The notes below the pieces were generated by a model. That model saw only the letters and a list, made by a program, of their open reading frames with translations, made no database searches and was not told the origin of the DNA. From assembly GCF_030143255.1 (NCBI RefSeq), contig NZ_JARJNR010000002.1, forward strand, positions 1 to 64,000: 64,000 bases of DNA. Direction: 5' to 3'. Made by a program: the position numbers and the translations under genes. Positions 26,652 to 35,345 of the stretch are shown piece after piece (the stretch's first letter is position 1; every line of letters begins with the position of its first letter). The DNA is from Frigidibacter sp. SD6-1 (lineage in GTDB: Bacteria > Pseudomonadota > Alphaproteobacteria > Rhodobacterales > Rhodobacteraceae).

Positions 26652-27063
26652 CATGCCCTCCCCGGCAGGCAATGCCGCCGAAAGTGATCCCGACCGCGGC
26701 CAGAATGAAACCCGGAAGGGCATCGGTAAAGGCAAGATGTCCCGGAACGAGCACGAAGATGATCAGCCCGGCTTCGACGGCCAGCACCAGCAAGCTGTTC
26801 ACCGCAAGTCCCATCGGGTCATTGCGCCGGTTGGCGAAGATGGCAATCGCCGCTGCGGCCAAACCAAGGGTCACGAACAGGTAGGAAAGATAGCCAAGTA
26901 TGGCACCCGCAAGCGGTGATTGCGGCCCATCCGCGCTGCGATAGAAGGCAAAGCCCGCCTCTGGGCTCTCGGCCAGACCGGCGAGGATGGCGCCGCCACC
27001 CAAGACATGCAAAAGGCCCCAAAGCAGAAAACCGGCGGTGCCGGCATGGGAAAGTCGAGACAT
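26632..27063 (-). CDS. Four-helix membrane protein upstream of the sigma factor
   Basis: The 143-residue product has about four membrane helices (FLLWGLLHVLGGGAILAGL, AGAILGYLSYLFVTLGLAAAA, VNSLLVLAVEAGLIIFVLV, FILAAVGITFGGIA). I do not recognise a family with certainty. GGAGG five bases before the ATG at 27063 is a strong start. It is the first gene of a two-gene operon with the ECF sigma factor, so it may act as that factor's signal-sensing or anti-sigma partner; this is inference from position only. Confidence 0.75.
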   Translation of the reverse strand: MSRLSHAGTAGFLLWGLLHVLGGGAILAGLAESPEAGFAFYRSADGPQSPLAGAILGYLSYLFVTLGLAAAAIAIFANRRNDPMGLAVNSLLVLAVEAGLIIFVLVPGHLAFTDALPGFILAAVGITFGGIACRGGHDATATR

Positions 27064-27139
27064 CAGATCCTCCATTCGGTTGCTGATGTCTCTTTGACGT
27101 TTCGTACAGTGTATTCCGCCAACCCTTTGAAAAGAAAGG

Positions 27140-27610
27140 TCACGCCGGTCGGAAGACCAGCGCCAGACCGTTCATGCAATAGCGCTTGCCGGTGGGTTCC
27201 GGCCCGTCGTTGAAGACATGGCCCAGATGCCCGCCGCAGCGGCGGCAATGGACCTCGGTCCGTTTGCCGAGGAGCCCCCAGTCGGCCTTGGTAGCGATGG
27301 CATTCGGCAGGGGTTCAAAGAACGACGGCCATCCGGTGCCGCTGTCGTATTTGGCGTCCGAGGAATAAAGCGCCAGATCGCATCCGGCACAGAAGAAGGT
27401 GCCCTTGCGGTGCTCGTCGTTCAACGGGCTCGATCCGGCGCGCTCGGTATCTTCCTCGCGCAGCACGGCATATTGCGCGGGCGTCAGGATCGCGCGCCAT
27501 TCGGCCTCGGTCTTCGTCACCTCGAATGTCTCCTCGGCCGCCAGGGGCCGTGCGACACCAAGCGCCGCAAGGGCGCTGCCGAGGCTGAGGAGGGTTCGCC
27601 GTGTCATCAT
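27140..27610 (-). CDS. msrB: Exported peptide-methionine (R)-S-oxide reductase
   Basis: This 156-residue protein repairs R-methionine sulfoxide. A twin-arginine leader (TRRTLLSLGSALAALGVARPLAAEE) predicts export to the periplasm. The MsrB domain has zinc ligands Cys74/Cys77 (FFCAGCDLALY) and Cys122/Cys125 (HCRRCGGHLGHVF) and the catalytic Cys145 in GKRYCMNGLALVF, along with SGTGWPSFFEP. The recycling Cys of some MsrB proteins is not obvious, so another reductant may serve. AAAGGA lies before the double ATG at 27610/27607. Confidence 0.93.
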   Translation of the reverse strand: MMTRRTLLSLGSALAALGVARPLAAEETFEVTKTEAEWRAILTPAQYAVLREEDTERAGSSPLNDEHRKGTFFCAGCDLALYSSDAKYDSGTGWPSFFEPLPNAIATKADWGLLGKRTEVHCRRCGGHLGHVFNDGPEPTGKRYCMNGLALVFRPA

Positions 27611-27849
27611 CGCAGTGTCCTTTCGATGCATCGTTCCAGTGATGCCAGATTTACGGATCACGGCGGGTAAAAGTTGCGTGGGCACGCATCACGGGCAGCG
27701 CCGATTTGTCACGAGTACAATTCAGCTGCGTCGCGGCGCCGGTTTTGGCGCGGAAACGACGCCCCCCGACCTTGCACCCCCCCCGATAATCGTCCATCAA
27801 TCGTCAGGCTCCGGCCGGCCCTGCCGGCCCCTAGAGAACGGCGGACGGT

Positions 27850-28824
27850 ATGTTGGATCATCAGGCAAAACCCACGGAAGAAATCTCGGTCCACGATGTC
27901 TTCGGCATCGACACCGAAATGAAGGTCAAGGGTTTTGCCGACCGCACCGACCGCGTGCCGGAGGTGGACCATACCTACAAGTTCGACCCCGACACGACGC
28001 TCGCGATCCTTGCAGGCTTCGCCTACAACCGCCGGGTCATGATCCAGGGCTATCACGGCACCGGCAAGTCGACCCATATCGAACAGGTCGCGGCGCGGCT
28101 GAACTGGCCCTGTGTCCGGGTGAACCTCGACAGCCACATCAGCCGGATCGACCTCATCGGCAAGGATGCGATCAAGCTGCGCGACGGCAAGCAGGTGACC
28201 GAATTCCACGAAGGCATCCTGCCCTGGGCGCTTCGCAACCCCGTCGCCATCGTCTTCGACGAATATGACGCGGGCCGGGCGGACGTGATGTTCGTCATCC
28301 AGCGGGTTCTGGAGCATGACGGCAAGCTGACGCTGCTTGATCAGAACGAGATCATAACGCCACACCCCTCCTTCCGCCTCTTCGCCACCTCGAACACCGT
28401 GGGCCTGGGCGATACGACCGGGCTTTACCACGGCGTCCAGCAGATCAACCAAGCGCAGATGGACCGCTGGAGCCTCGTCTCGACGCTGAACTACCTCAGC
28501 CACGACGCCGAGGCCGCGATCGTGCTGGCCAAGAGCCCGCACTACAATACCGAGAAGGGCCGCAAGCAGATCAGCCAGATGGTGACGGTGGCCGACCTGA
28601 CGCGCACCGCCTTCATGAACGGCGATCTCTCGACCGTCATGAGCCCGCGGACCGTGATCAACTGGGCCCAGAACGCCGAGATCTTCCGCAATCTCGGCTA
28701 TGCCTTCCGGCTGACCTTCCTCAACAAGTGCGACGAGCTGGAGCGCCAGACGGTAGCGGAGTTCTACCAGCGCTGCTTCGACGAGGAACTGCCGGAAAGC
28801 GCGGCCTCTCAGTCGATCAGGTAG
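27850..28824 (+). CDS. cobS: Cobaltochelatase ATPase subunit CobS
   Basis: This 324-residue AAA+ ATPase forms, with CobT, the hexameric motor that drives cobalt insertion into hydrogenobyrinic acid a,c-diamide by CobN in aerobic cobalamin synthesis. Walker A is GYHGTGKST (67-75), Walker B is [10 protein letters not shown] (about 133-142), and sensor residues lie in [13 protein letters not shown]. The stop codon TAG overlaps the first of two palindromic repeats that bracket a RAYT gene, which separates it from cobT. No cobalamin riboswitch was found in the 240-bp gap upstream. Confidence 0.96.
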   Translation: MLDHQAKPTEEISVHDVFGIDTEMKVKGFADRTDRVPEVDHTYKFDPDTTLAILAGFAYNRRVMIQGYHGTGKSTHIEQVAARLNWPCVRVNLDSHISRIDLIGKDAIKLRDGKQVTEFHEGILPWALRNPVAIVFDEYDAGRADVMFVIQRVLEHDGKLTLLDQNEIITPHPSFRLFATSNTVGLGDTTGLYHGVQQINQAQMDRWSLVSTLNYLSHDAEAAIVLAKSPHYNTEKGRKQISQMVTVADLTRTAFMNGDLSTVMSPRTVINWAQNAEIFRNLGYAFRLTFLNKCDELERQTVAEFYQRCFDEELPESAASQSIR

Positions 28825-28848
28825 GATGGGCAATATTGCCCATCCTAC
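28821..28848. repeat. REP palindrome overlapping the cobS stop codon
   Basis: A perfect 28-bp palindrome with 12-bp arms GTAGGATGGGCA and TGCCCATCCTAC around ATAT. It begins with GTAG, the tetranucleotide typical of REP elements cut by RAYT transposases. The near-identical partner is at 29348-29375. It overlaps the last bases of cobS. Confidence 0.92.
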
Positions 28849-28893
28849 GCCGGATTTAACGCGCCCTTAACCAAGTCACGCGAGTTTGTCGCA

Positions 28894-29382
28894 ATGACAA
28901 ACTACCGCCGCCTCCGCCTGCCCGGCGCCACATATTTCTTCACGCTCTGCCTCCAGGAACGGGGCGGGACCACGCTGACCGACAATATCGCCTGCCTGCG
29001 CGAAGCCTATCGCAAGACGATCGCCGAACGTCCGGTCACCTGCCCGGCCATCGTCATCCTGCCCGATCATTTACATGCCATCTGGACCGAGCCCGCCGAC
29101 TGCGTCCAGTTTTCCGAACGCTGGCGCCGCATCAAGGCACGTTTCTCCCATGCGCTCTGCGACCAATTCGACCCGTGTGACAGCAAACGGCGCAAACGCG
29201 AGCGTGGGCTCTGGCAGCGTCGTTTCTGGGAGCATGCCATCCGCAGCGAGAAGGATTTCATCGCCGCGATGGATTATTGCCGAACCAACCCGGTAAGACA
29301 CGGGCTGGTAGAAGAGCCCGAGCACTGGCCCTATTCGAGCTTCACCCGTAGGATGGGCAATACTGCCCATCCTACGTCATGA
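28894..29382 (+). CDS. REP-associated tyrosine transposase (RAYT, TnpA-REP)
   Basis: The 162-residue protein is a Y1 HUH transposase of the RAYT group, which cuts and joins single-stranded REP hairpins. Seen: RLRLPGATYFFTLCL at the start, the HUH pair His59 and His61 in ILPDHLHAIW, and the catalytic Tyr128 in AAMDYCRTNPVRHGLV, followed by WPYSSF. It is a single-copy domesticated type rather than an IS200 element, with no accessory TnpB. REP palindromes lie 45 bp upstream of its start and inside its own 3' end: its last residues RRMGNTAHPTS are encoded by the second palindrome. It splits cobS from cobT but all three genes read the same way. Confidence 0.93.
   Translation: MTNYRRLRLPGATYFFTLCLQERGGTTLTDNIACLREAYRKTIAERPVTCPAIVILPDHLHAIWTEPADCVQFSERWRRIKARFSHALCDQFDPCDSKRRKRERGLWQRRFWEHAIRSEKDFIAAMDYCRTNPVRHGLVEEPEHWPYSSFTRRMGNTAHPTS
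29348..29375. repeat. REP palindrome inside the RAYT 3' end
   Basis: Arms GTAGGATGGGCA and TGCCCATCCTAC surround ATAC, so it differs from the upstream copy (28821-28848) by one base in the loop. It is in direct orientation with that copy and lies in the coding frame of the RAYT gene, just before its stop. Confidence 0.92.
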
Positions 29383-29423
29383 ACCCCTTGCGGCACCCAG
29401 GCTGTAATGGTTGAGTGCCGCTC

Positions 29424-31289
29424 ATGACCCAACGCTCCGACAACCCCGCCGATCCGTTCAAGAAGGCGCTCGCCGAGGCGACAAAGACCCTCGCCGACGA
29501 GCCCGAACTGACCGTCACCTATTCGGTCGATCCGCCCGGCATGACCGGCGATACGATGCGGCTGCCGCAGGTCTCTCGCCGGCTGACGCGGGACGAGGTG
29601 TTGATCGCGCGCGGCACGGCGGATGCTTTCGCGCTGCGTCGCCGTCATCATAGTGAGGCAGTCGCGGCGAAATACATGCCCCAGGGCCAGATGGCGCGCG
29701 ACCTCTATGATGCGATGGAAACCGCGCGCTGCGAGGCGGTGGGCGCGCGCGACATGCCCGGCACGCTTGGCAATATCGATGCCAAGATCGCCAACGAGGC
29801 CGAGCGGCGTGGCTATGCGCAGATCAGGACCGCGCAGGAGGCGCCGCTGGCGCAGGCCGCGGGTTATCTTGTCCGCCATCTGGCGACGGGGCGCCCGATG
29901 CCCGGCGGTGCGGGCCATGTGATGGAGCTTTGGCGGCCGTTCATCGAACAGCAGGCTGGCGGCAGCCTTGAAACGCTGGAAGAGGCGCTCGCCGATCAGG
30001 CCGCCTTCGCCCGCCTCGCCCGCCAGATAATCAAGGATCTGGGCTATGGCGACCAGCTGGGCGAGGACCCGGACGAAGGCGAGGAGGATCAGGGCGACGA
30101 GGCCGAGCCCGAGGATCAGCCCGACACCGAGGGCCAGGAGGAAAGCGAAAGCCAGGAGGAGGATGCCTCGCCCGAGCAATCCCAGGAGGATCAGCAGGAC
30201 GCGGCCGAGAGCAAGGTCTCCATGGACGACATGGCCGACATGGAGCAGGGCGAGGAAGCCGAACTGCCGGAATCGGACGCGCCGCTGGAACCGCCGCCGC
30301 CCGCGCCCCATTCCGACGCCGATCCGAATTACAGCGTCTATGCGACCGAGTTCGACGAGGAGATCAAGGCCGAGGATCTGGCCGAACCGGCGGAACTGGA
30401 ACGGCTGCGCGCCTATCTCGACCAGCAGCTGGAGCCCTTGAAGGGCGCGGTGTCGCGGCTCGCGAACAAGCTGCAGCGGCGCCTTCAGGCCCAGCAGAAC
30501 CGGTCGTGGCTCTTCGACCTCGAGGAAGGCATCCTCGATGCCGGGCGGCTTGCCCGCGTGGTGGCTAACCCGACGACGCCCCTCTCGTTCAAGGTCGAGA
30601 AGGATACCGAGTTCCGCGATACCTGCGTGACTTTGCTTCTGGACAATTCGGGCTCGATGCGCGGGCGCCCGATCTCGATCGCGGCGATCTGCGCCGATGT
30701 TCTGGCGCGCACGCTCGAACGCTGCCAGGTGAAGGTCGAGATCCTCGGCTTCACCACCCGCGCCTGGAAGGGCGGGCAGGCGCGCGAGAAATGGCTGGCG
30801 GCGGGCCGCGCCGCCCATCCCGGCCGCCTGAACGACCTGCGCCATATCATCTACAAGAGCGCCGATGCGCCCTGGCGGCGGGTGCGCTCGAACCTCGGGC
30901 TGATGATGAAAGAGGGCCTCCTCAAGGAAAACATCGACGGCGAGGCGCTGGAATGGGCGCACCGGCGGATGGTGCACCGGCCCGAGCAGAGGAAGATCCT
31001 GATGGTGATCTCCGACGGCGCGCCGGTCGACGATTCCACCCTGTCGGTCAATCCGGCGAACTATCTGGAAAAGCACCTGCGCGACGTGATCGCCATGGTG
31101 GAGCGGCGCAAGGCGGTGGAGCTGATCGCCATCGGCATCGGCCATGACGTGACGCGCTATTACCAGCGCGCGGTGACGATCACCGATGTCGAGCAGCTGG
31201 CGGGCGCGATGACCGAACAATTGGCGAGCCTCTTCGACGCCGACCCGCGCCTGCGGGCGCGGGTTCTGGGGATGCGGAAGGTGGCGTGA
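29424..31289 (+). CDS. cobT: Cobaltochelatase subunit CobT
   Basis: This 621-residue subunit works with CobS in cobalt insertion. An N-terminal helical part (1-210) is followed by a very acidic linker (about 213-320, rich in Glu, Asp and Gln) and a C-terminal von Willebrand A domain with the MIDAS motif DNSGSM (407-412) and [13 protein letters not shown]. The plan and size match CobT. The ATG at 29424 is used rather than a GTG three codons earlier. CobN is not in the window, so the chelatase is split between loci. Confidence 0.96.
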   Translation: MTQRSDNPADPFKKALAEATKTLADEPELTVTYSVDPPGMTGDTMRLPQVSRRLTRDEVLIARGTADAFALRRRHHSEAVAAKYMPQGQMARDLYDAMETARCEAVGARDMPGTLGNIDAKIANEAERRGYAQIRTAQEAPLAQAAGYLVRHLATGRPMPGGAGHVMELWRPFIEQQAGGSLETLEEALADQAAFARLARQIIKDLGYGDQLGEDPDEGEEDQGDEAEPEDQPDTEGQEESESQEEDASPEQSQEDQQDAAESKVSMDDMADMEQGEEAELPESDAPLEPPPPAPHSDADPNYSVYATEFDEEIKAEDLAEPAELERLRAYLDQQLEPLKGAVSRLANKLQRRLQAQQNRSWLFDLEEGILDAGRLARVVANPTTPLSFKVEKDTEFRDTCVTLLLDNSGSMRGRPISIAAICADVLARTLERCQVKVEILGFTTRAWKGGQAREKWLAAGRAAHPGRLNDLRHIIYKSADAPWRRVRSNLGLMMKEGLLKENIDGEALEWAHRRMVHRPEQRKILMVISDGAPVDDSTLSVNPANYLEKHLRDVIAMVERRKAVELIAIGIGHDVTRYYQRAVTITDVEQLAGAMTEQLASLFDADPRLRARVLGMRKVA

Positions 31290-31321
31290 TATCGTCCGGG
31301 CTCCGCCCGGCCGATCCGTGC

Positions 31322-31376
31322 GAGGGGGCTTTGCGCCCCCTCGCGCTCCCCCGCAGGATATTTGGAAACGGAAGAG
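31322..31376 (+). repeat. Hairpin plus GGATATTTG intergenic repeat, copy A
   Basis: A hairpin with arms GAGGGGGC/GCCCCCTC is followed by GCGCTCCCCCGCAGGATATT and TGGAAACGGAAGAG. It lies between cobT and the aminopeptidase P gene and ends a few bases before that start, where AAGAG may also serve as ribosome-binding site. The same element recurs at 34100-34154 and, in reverse and more diverged, at 39404-39440 and 46040-46095. Confidence 0.8.
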
Positions 31377-31381
31377 ACGCG

Positions 31382-33190
31382 ATGTTTCAGACTTTCGAGG
31401 TGACGGCGGCGCCCGGGCACGGGGCGGCGCGACTGGCCGGGCTTCGCGCCGCGCTGACGGCGGCCGACCTTCAGGGCTTCATCGTGCCGCGCGCCGATGT
31501 GCATCAGGGGGAATATGTCGCTGACTGCGATGCGCGGCTGCAATGGCTGACCGGTTTCACCGGATCGGCGGGCTTTTGCGTCGTCTTGCCGGAGGTCGCG
31601 GGCGTTTTCGTCGATGGCCGCTACCGCACGCAGGTGAAGGGGCAGGTCGACCTCTCGGTCTATACGCCCGTCGACTGGCCCGAGATGAAGGCGGGCGACT
31701 GGATCGCGGAAAGGGCCCCGGCGGGGGCGCGGATCGGCTATGACCCCTGGCTGCACACCGCGCGCGAGATCGAGGAGATCGAGGCGCGGCTGGCCGGGAC
31801 CGGCATCCTGCTTGTGGCGTCCTCAAATTTCGTCGATGCGGTCTGGACCGGGCGGCCGGCGCCACCTTGCGGCAGGGTTGCCATTCACCCCCTTGAATTT
31901 GCGGGGGAACCATCTTCGGGCAAGCGGCGGCGGCTGGGCGAGGGGCTGGCCCGCGACGCTCAGGCGGCGGCGGTCCTGACGCTTCCCGACTCTCTTTCCT
32001 GGCTTCTCAACATCCGTGGCGCCGATATTCCGCGCAATCCGGTCGTGCAATGCCTCGGGCTGCTGCTTGCCGATGGCAGCGTCGATCTGTTCATCGATCA
32101 GGCCAAGCTTGGTCCAGAGGTCCTGGCCCATCTCGGCCCCGATGTGCGGATCGCGGCGCCCAAGGCTTTCGAGGCCGCGCTCAGGGACCTTCGCGGCAGG
32201 ATCCGCGTCGACCGGGCGACCGCGCCGGTGGCCGTGTCCCGTATCCTCGCCGACGCGGGTGCCGAGGTCGTCTGGGGGCAGGATCCCTGCCTTCTGCCCA
32301 AGGCGCGCAAGAATGCGGCCGAGGTCGCGGGCATGGTCGAGGCGCATCTGCGCGACGGGGCGGCGATGGTCGAGTTCCTCGCCTGGCTTGATCGGGACGT
32401 GCCGAAGGGCGGCATGACCGAGATCCGCGCGGTGACGGCGCTTGAAGGGTTCCGCCGCGCCTCGAACGCGCTTCAGGACATCAGTTTCGAGACGATCTGC
32501 GGATCGGGACCGAATGGCGCGATCATGCACTACCGGGTGAGCGAGGCAAGCGACCGGCCCTTCGCGGCGGGCGAGATCGTGGTGATCGATTCTGGCGGGC
32601 AGTATCTTGACGGGACGACCGACATCACCCGGACGGTGGCCATCGGTGAGCCCGGGCAGGTGGAAAAGGAGTGCTTCACCCGTGTCCTTCAGGGCATGAT
32701 CGCCATTTCGCGGCTGCGCTGGCCGAAGGGCCTCGCGGGCAGCCATCTCGATGCGATCGCGCGCTATCCCCTGTGGCTCGCCCATCAGGACTACAACCAT
32801 GGCACCGGCCATGGTGTCGGCGCCTATCTCTCGGTTCATGAGGGCCCGGCGGGCCTGTCGCGGCGTTATGACGTGCCGATCGAGGCGGGCATGATCCTGT
32901 CGAACGAACCCGGCTATTACCGGGAGGGCGCCTTCGGCATCAGGATCGAGAATCTGGTGCTGGTCGAGGCGGCGGAGGTGCTTGAGGGCGGCGATGCCGA
33001 GCGCGAGATGCTTCGCATGCGCACGCTCACCTTCGTGCCGATCGACCGGCGGCTGATCGCCACGGGTCTTCTGACGCGGGCCGAGGTCGACTGGGTCGAT
33101 GCCTATCATGCCGAGGTGGCGCGGAAGATCGGGCCGCGCCTGTCGGACGGGGCGCGGCGCTGGCTGGATGCGGCAACGGCGCCGCTTTAG
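31382..33190 (+). CDS. Xaa-Pro aminopeptidase (aminopeptidase P, M24)
   Basis: This 602-residue enzyme cleaves the bond before proline at peptide N-termini. It has the three-domain plan of the long M24B type: two creatinase-like N-terminal domains (about 10-150, 165-310) and a pita-bread catalytic domain. The dinuclear metal ligands are all present: Asp403 (VIDSGG), Asp414 (GTTDITRT), His477 (GTGHGVG), Glu509 (SNEPGYY) and Glu523 (RIENLVLV). The ATG at 31382 begins the conserved sequence. It is convergent with aguB, with almost no gap. Confidence 0.93.
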   Translation: MFQTFEVTAAPGHGAARLAGLRAALTAADLQGFIVPRADVHQGEYVADCDARLQWLTGFTGSAGFCVVLPEVAGVFVDGRYRTQVKGQVDLSVYTPVDWPEMKAGDWIAERAPAGARIGYDPWLHTAREIEEIEARLAGTGILLVASSNFVDAVWTGRPAPPCGRVAIHPLEFAGEPSSGKRRRLGEGLARDAQAAAVLTLPDSLSWLLNIRGADIPRNPVVQCLGLLLADGSVDLFIDQAKLGPEVLAHLGPDVRIAAPKAFEAALRDLRGRIRVDRATAPVAVSRILADAGAEVVWGQDPCLLPKARKNAAEVAGMVEAHLRDGAAMVEFLAWLDRDVPKGGMTEIRAVTALEGFRRASNALQDISFETICGSGPNGAIMHYRVSEASDRPFAAGEIVVIDSGGQYLDGTTDITRTVAIGEPGQVEKECFTRVLQGMIAISRLRWPKGLAGSHLDAIARYPLWLAHQDYNHGTGHGVGAYLSVHEGPAGLSRRYDVPIEAGMILSNEPGYYREGAFGIRIENLVLVEAAEVLEGGDAEREMLRMRTLTFVPIDRRLIATGLLTRAEVDWVDAYHAEVARKIGPRLSDGARRWLDAATAPL

Positions 33191-33191
33191 G

Positions 33192-34061
33192 TCAGGCGCG
33201 CCCGTCGAGGCTGATGAGCGGGCGGTAGAGCTCGGGCCGCCGGTCGCGGAAAAGGCCCCAGCTGCGGCGCAGGTCGCGGATCGCGTCGAGGTCGAAGGTG
33301 GCGGTCAGGACGGCTTCCTCCTCGCGCCCCGCCTGTGCAACCAGCTGCCCGCATTGGTCGGCGATGAAGGACGAGCCGTAGAAGGTCACGAACCTGTCCC
33401 CCTGTTCCTCGCGCCCGATCCGGTTCGAGGCGATCACCGGCAGGATGTTGGCGGCCGCGTGGCCGCGCATGACCATTTCCCAATGGGGCTGACTGTCATA
33501 GCCGGGCGCGGGCGGTTCGGAACCTATTGCCGTCGGATAGAGGAGCATTTCCGCGCCCTGCAGCGCCATGGCGCGGGCGGCCTCGGGAAACCACTGGTCC
33601 CAGCAGATGCCGACCCCGATCCGCCCGACGGCCGTATCCCAGACGCGAAAGCCGCTGTCGCCGGGAGAGAAGTAGAATTTCTCCTCATAGCCCGGCCCCT
33701 GCGGGATGTGGCTCTTGCGATAGCGGCCGAGCGTGCGTCCATCGGCATCGATCATGGCGAGCGAGTTGAAATGCGCCATCCCTGAGCGTTCGAAGAAGCT
33801 GACCGGCAGCACGACGCCCAGTTCGCGCGCAAGCGCACCGAAGCGGGCAAGGACCGGATTGCCGTCGAACGGCAGCGCATGGGCGAAATGGGCGGGATCT
33901 TCGGTGATGCAGAAATAGGGGGTTGCGAACAGTTCCTGGAGAAGGACGATCTGTGCGCCTTTGCCGACCGCCTGGCGGATGAGGCTTTCGGCGCGGTCGA
34001 GGTTTGCAGGCAGGTTCCAGGAGCAGGCGAACTGGGTCGCGGCGACGGTGACTGTGCTCAT
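33192..34061 (-). CDS. aguB: N-carbamoylputrescine amidase
   Basis: This 289-residue nitrilase-superfamily enzyme hydrolyses N-carbamoylputrescine to putrescine in the agmatine route of polyamine synthesis. The catalytic Glu43 (VLLQELFATPYF), Lys116 (YRKSHIPQGPGYEEKFYF) and Cys153 (GVGICWDQWFPEAARAMAL) are present, and the DQWFPEAAR and GPGYEEKFYF segments are typical of AguB. GGAGAAGGA precedes the start. The partner agmatine deiminase is not in the window. Confidence 0.92.
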   Translation of the reverse strand: MSTVTVAATQFACSWNLPANLDRAESLIRQAVGKGAQIVLLQELFATPYFCITEDPAHFAHALPFDGNPVLARFGALARELGVVLPVSFFERSGMAHFNSLAMIDADGRTLGRYRKSHIPQGPGYEEKFYFSPGDSGFRVWDTAVGRIGVGICWDQWFPEAARAMALQGAEMLLYPTAIGSEPPAPGYDSQPHWEMVMRGHAAANILPVIASNRIGREEQGDRFVTFYGSSFIADQCGQLVAQAGREEEAVLTATFDLDAIRDLRRSWGLFRDRRPELYRPLISLDGRA

Positions 34062-34099
34062 TCCTTCTCCTTTGCCGGTTCTGGGAGACGCCGGTCAGC

Positions 34100-34154
34100 G
34101 AGGGGGCCTTGCGCCCCCTCGCGCTCCCCCGCAGGATATTTGAGAACGAAAGAG
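34100..34154 (+). repeat. Hairpin plus GGATATTTG intergenic repeat, copy B
   Basis: Nearly the same as copy A at 31322-31376: hairpin GAGGGGGC/GCCCCCTC, then GCGCTCCCCCGCAGGATATT and TGAGAACGAAAGAG. It sits in the divergent gap between aguB and the ModE-like gene, so it is not simply a terminator for one gene. Confidence 0.8.
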
Positions 34155-34186
34155 GGGAAAGGGGCATTTTGAGCAGGGGCCGCCAT

Positions 34187-34558
34187 ATGGAAGAGAAGGA
34201 CCTCTATCCCCGCCTGCGGTTGAAGGTGGTGATGGGCCCCGGCCTGTGGATCGGGCCGGGCAAGGCCGATCTGCTGGAAGGGATCGCCGCGACCGGCTCG
34301 ATCTCGGCTGCCGGGCGGCGGATGGGGATGAGCTACAAGCGCGCCTGGGGGCTGGTCGAAGTGCTGAATGCAATGTTCGACGCGCCCCTGGTCGCCGCAT
34401 CGCGCGGCGGGGCGGAGCGCGGCGGGGCGGCGTTGACGGCGCGGGGGGCAGAGGTGCTGGCACTCTATCGCCGGGCGGAGGCTGCGAGCCGTGCGGCGAG
34501 TGCCGCCGAGATCGGGGGTTTGGCGGCCCTGAGGCGCGATATGTCCGACGAGAAATAA
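34187..34558 (+). CDS. ModE-like winged-helix regulator without molybdate-binding domain
   Basis: This 123-residue protein matches only the N-terminal DNA-binding domain of ModE/MopA: LRLKVVMGPGLWIGPGKADLLEGIAATGSISAAGRRMGMSYKRAW with the helix-turn-helix at about 33-60, then GGAERGGAALTARGAEVLALYRR. The two molbindin (MOP) domains that sense molybdate in ModE are missing, so it needs another way to sense, or acts constitutively. The next genes are modABC, and an imperfect Mo-box stands in the gap before modA. The start at 34187 is the first ATG at the conserved domain. Confidence 0.85.
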   Translation: MEEKDLYPRLRLKVVMGPGLWIGPGKADLLEGIAATGSISAAGRRMGMSYKRAWGLVEVLNAMFDAPLVAASRGGAERGGAALTARGAEVLALYRRAEAASRAASAAEIGGLAALRRDMSDEK

Positions 34559-34573
34559 CGGTTGCCGCAGGGC

Positions 34574-34609
34574 GGGCTCCGTTATATCCGTTCGGAAACA
34601 ACGGAGCCC
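34574..34609 (+). promoter_or_regulatory. Mo-box-like operator within a hairpin over the modA ribosome-binding site
   Basis: Perfect 10-bp arms GGGCTCCGTT (34574-34583) and AACGGAGCCC (34600-34609) flank a 16-base loop. Inside, CGTTATAT (34580-34587) and AAACAACG (34596-34603) stand 8 bases apart, the half-site spacing of the Mo-box bound by ModE proteins; the left half matches well and the right half partly. The GGAG that serves modA as ribosome-binding site lies in the right arm, so the folded RNA would hide it. DNA operator and RNA switch readings are both possible. Confidence 0.55.
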
Positions 34610-34613
34610 GGTC

Positions 34614-35345
34614 ATGGCGCGCCTTCTCCTGCTGCTCTGCTTCCTTCTTCCCTCCGCGCTTGCCGCGGAAACAGCGCTTGTCGCGGTCGCGACGAATTTC
34701 GCGCCGGTGGCCGAGGCGCTTGCGGATGCCTATTCGGAAGCCTCGGGCGACGACATCCGCATCACGGCGGGGGCGACCGGGAAGCTTGCCGCCCAGATTG
34801 CCGCCGGCGCACCGTTCGACGCTTTCCTGTCGGCAGACAGCGCCACTCCGGCCCGGCTTGCTGGCGACGGGCTGGCCGTCGGGGGTACGGCGCGGCCCTA
34901 CGCGCTCGGCCGCCTCGCGCTCTGGTCCGCCGATCCGGCCCGCGACCTCGGCGATCCGGCCGCCGCCCTGCGCGCCGCGCGCCATGTGGCCATCGCCAAT
35001 CCCGATCTCGCCCCCTACGGTCAGGCGGCGATGGAGGTGCTGGACCATCTGGGCCTGACCGGGGAGGTCGCACCGAAACTGGTGACCGGCGAGAATGTCG
35101 GCCAGGCGTTCGGCATGGTGGCGAGCGGTGCGGCGGATCTGGGCTTCGTCGCCGCCGCCGCGCTGACGGCGGAGACGGGCGGCAGCGTCTGGACGGTGCC
35201 CGAGGAGGATCATGCGCCGATCGTCCAGTCTTCTGTCCTTCTGGCCCATGGCGCCCGGAACAGGGCGGCGGCGGGCTTTCTGGCCTACCTGGCCAGCCCG
35301 ACGGCACGCGAAGCGATCGGCGCGGCGGGCTACGGCCTGCCATGA
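34614..35345 (+). CDS. modA: Molybdate ABC transporter, periplasmic binding protein
   Basis: The 243-residue product has a signal peptide (LLLLLCFLLPSALA, cleaved before AETALVAVA) and the ModA fold: VAVATNFAPVAEALADAYSE, the oxyanion-binding TAGATGKLAAQI, GAPFDAFLSAD, and GENVGQAFGMVASGAADLGFV. It captures molybdate or tungstate in the periplasm. It is the first gene of modABC and overlaps modB by 4 bp. Confidence 0.93.
   Translation: MARLLLLLCFLLPSALAAETALVAVATNFAPVAEALADAYSEASGDDIRITAGATGKLAAQIAAGAPFDAFLSADSATPARLAGDGLAVGGTARPYALGRLALWSADPARDLGDPAAALRAARHVAIANPDLAPYGQAAMEVLDHLGLTGEVAPKLVTGENVGQAFGMVASGAADLGFVAAAALTAETGGSVWTVPEEDHAPIVQSSVLLAHGARNRAAAGFLAYLASPTAREAIGAAGYGLP

Noticed and set aside
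27611-27849. Cobalamin riboswitch before cobS
   Set aside because: No B12-box-like or other conserved riboswitch core could be recognised in this gap.
29331-31220. Minus-strand open frame of 629 codons
   Set aside because: Antisense shadow of cobT; the Leu/Arg-rich sequence mirrors cobT's acidic linker.
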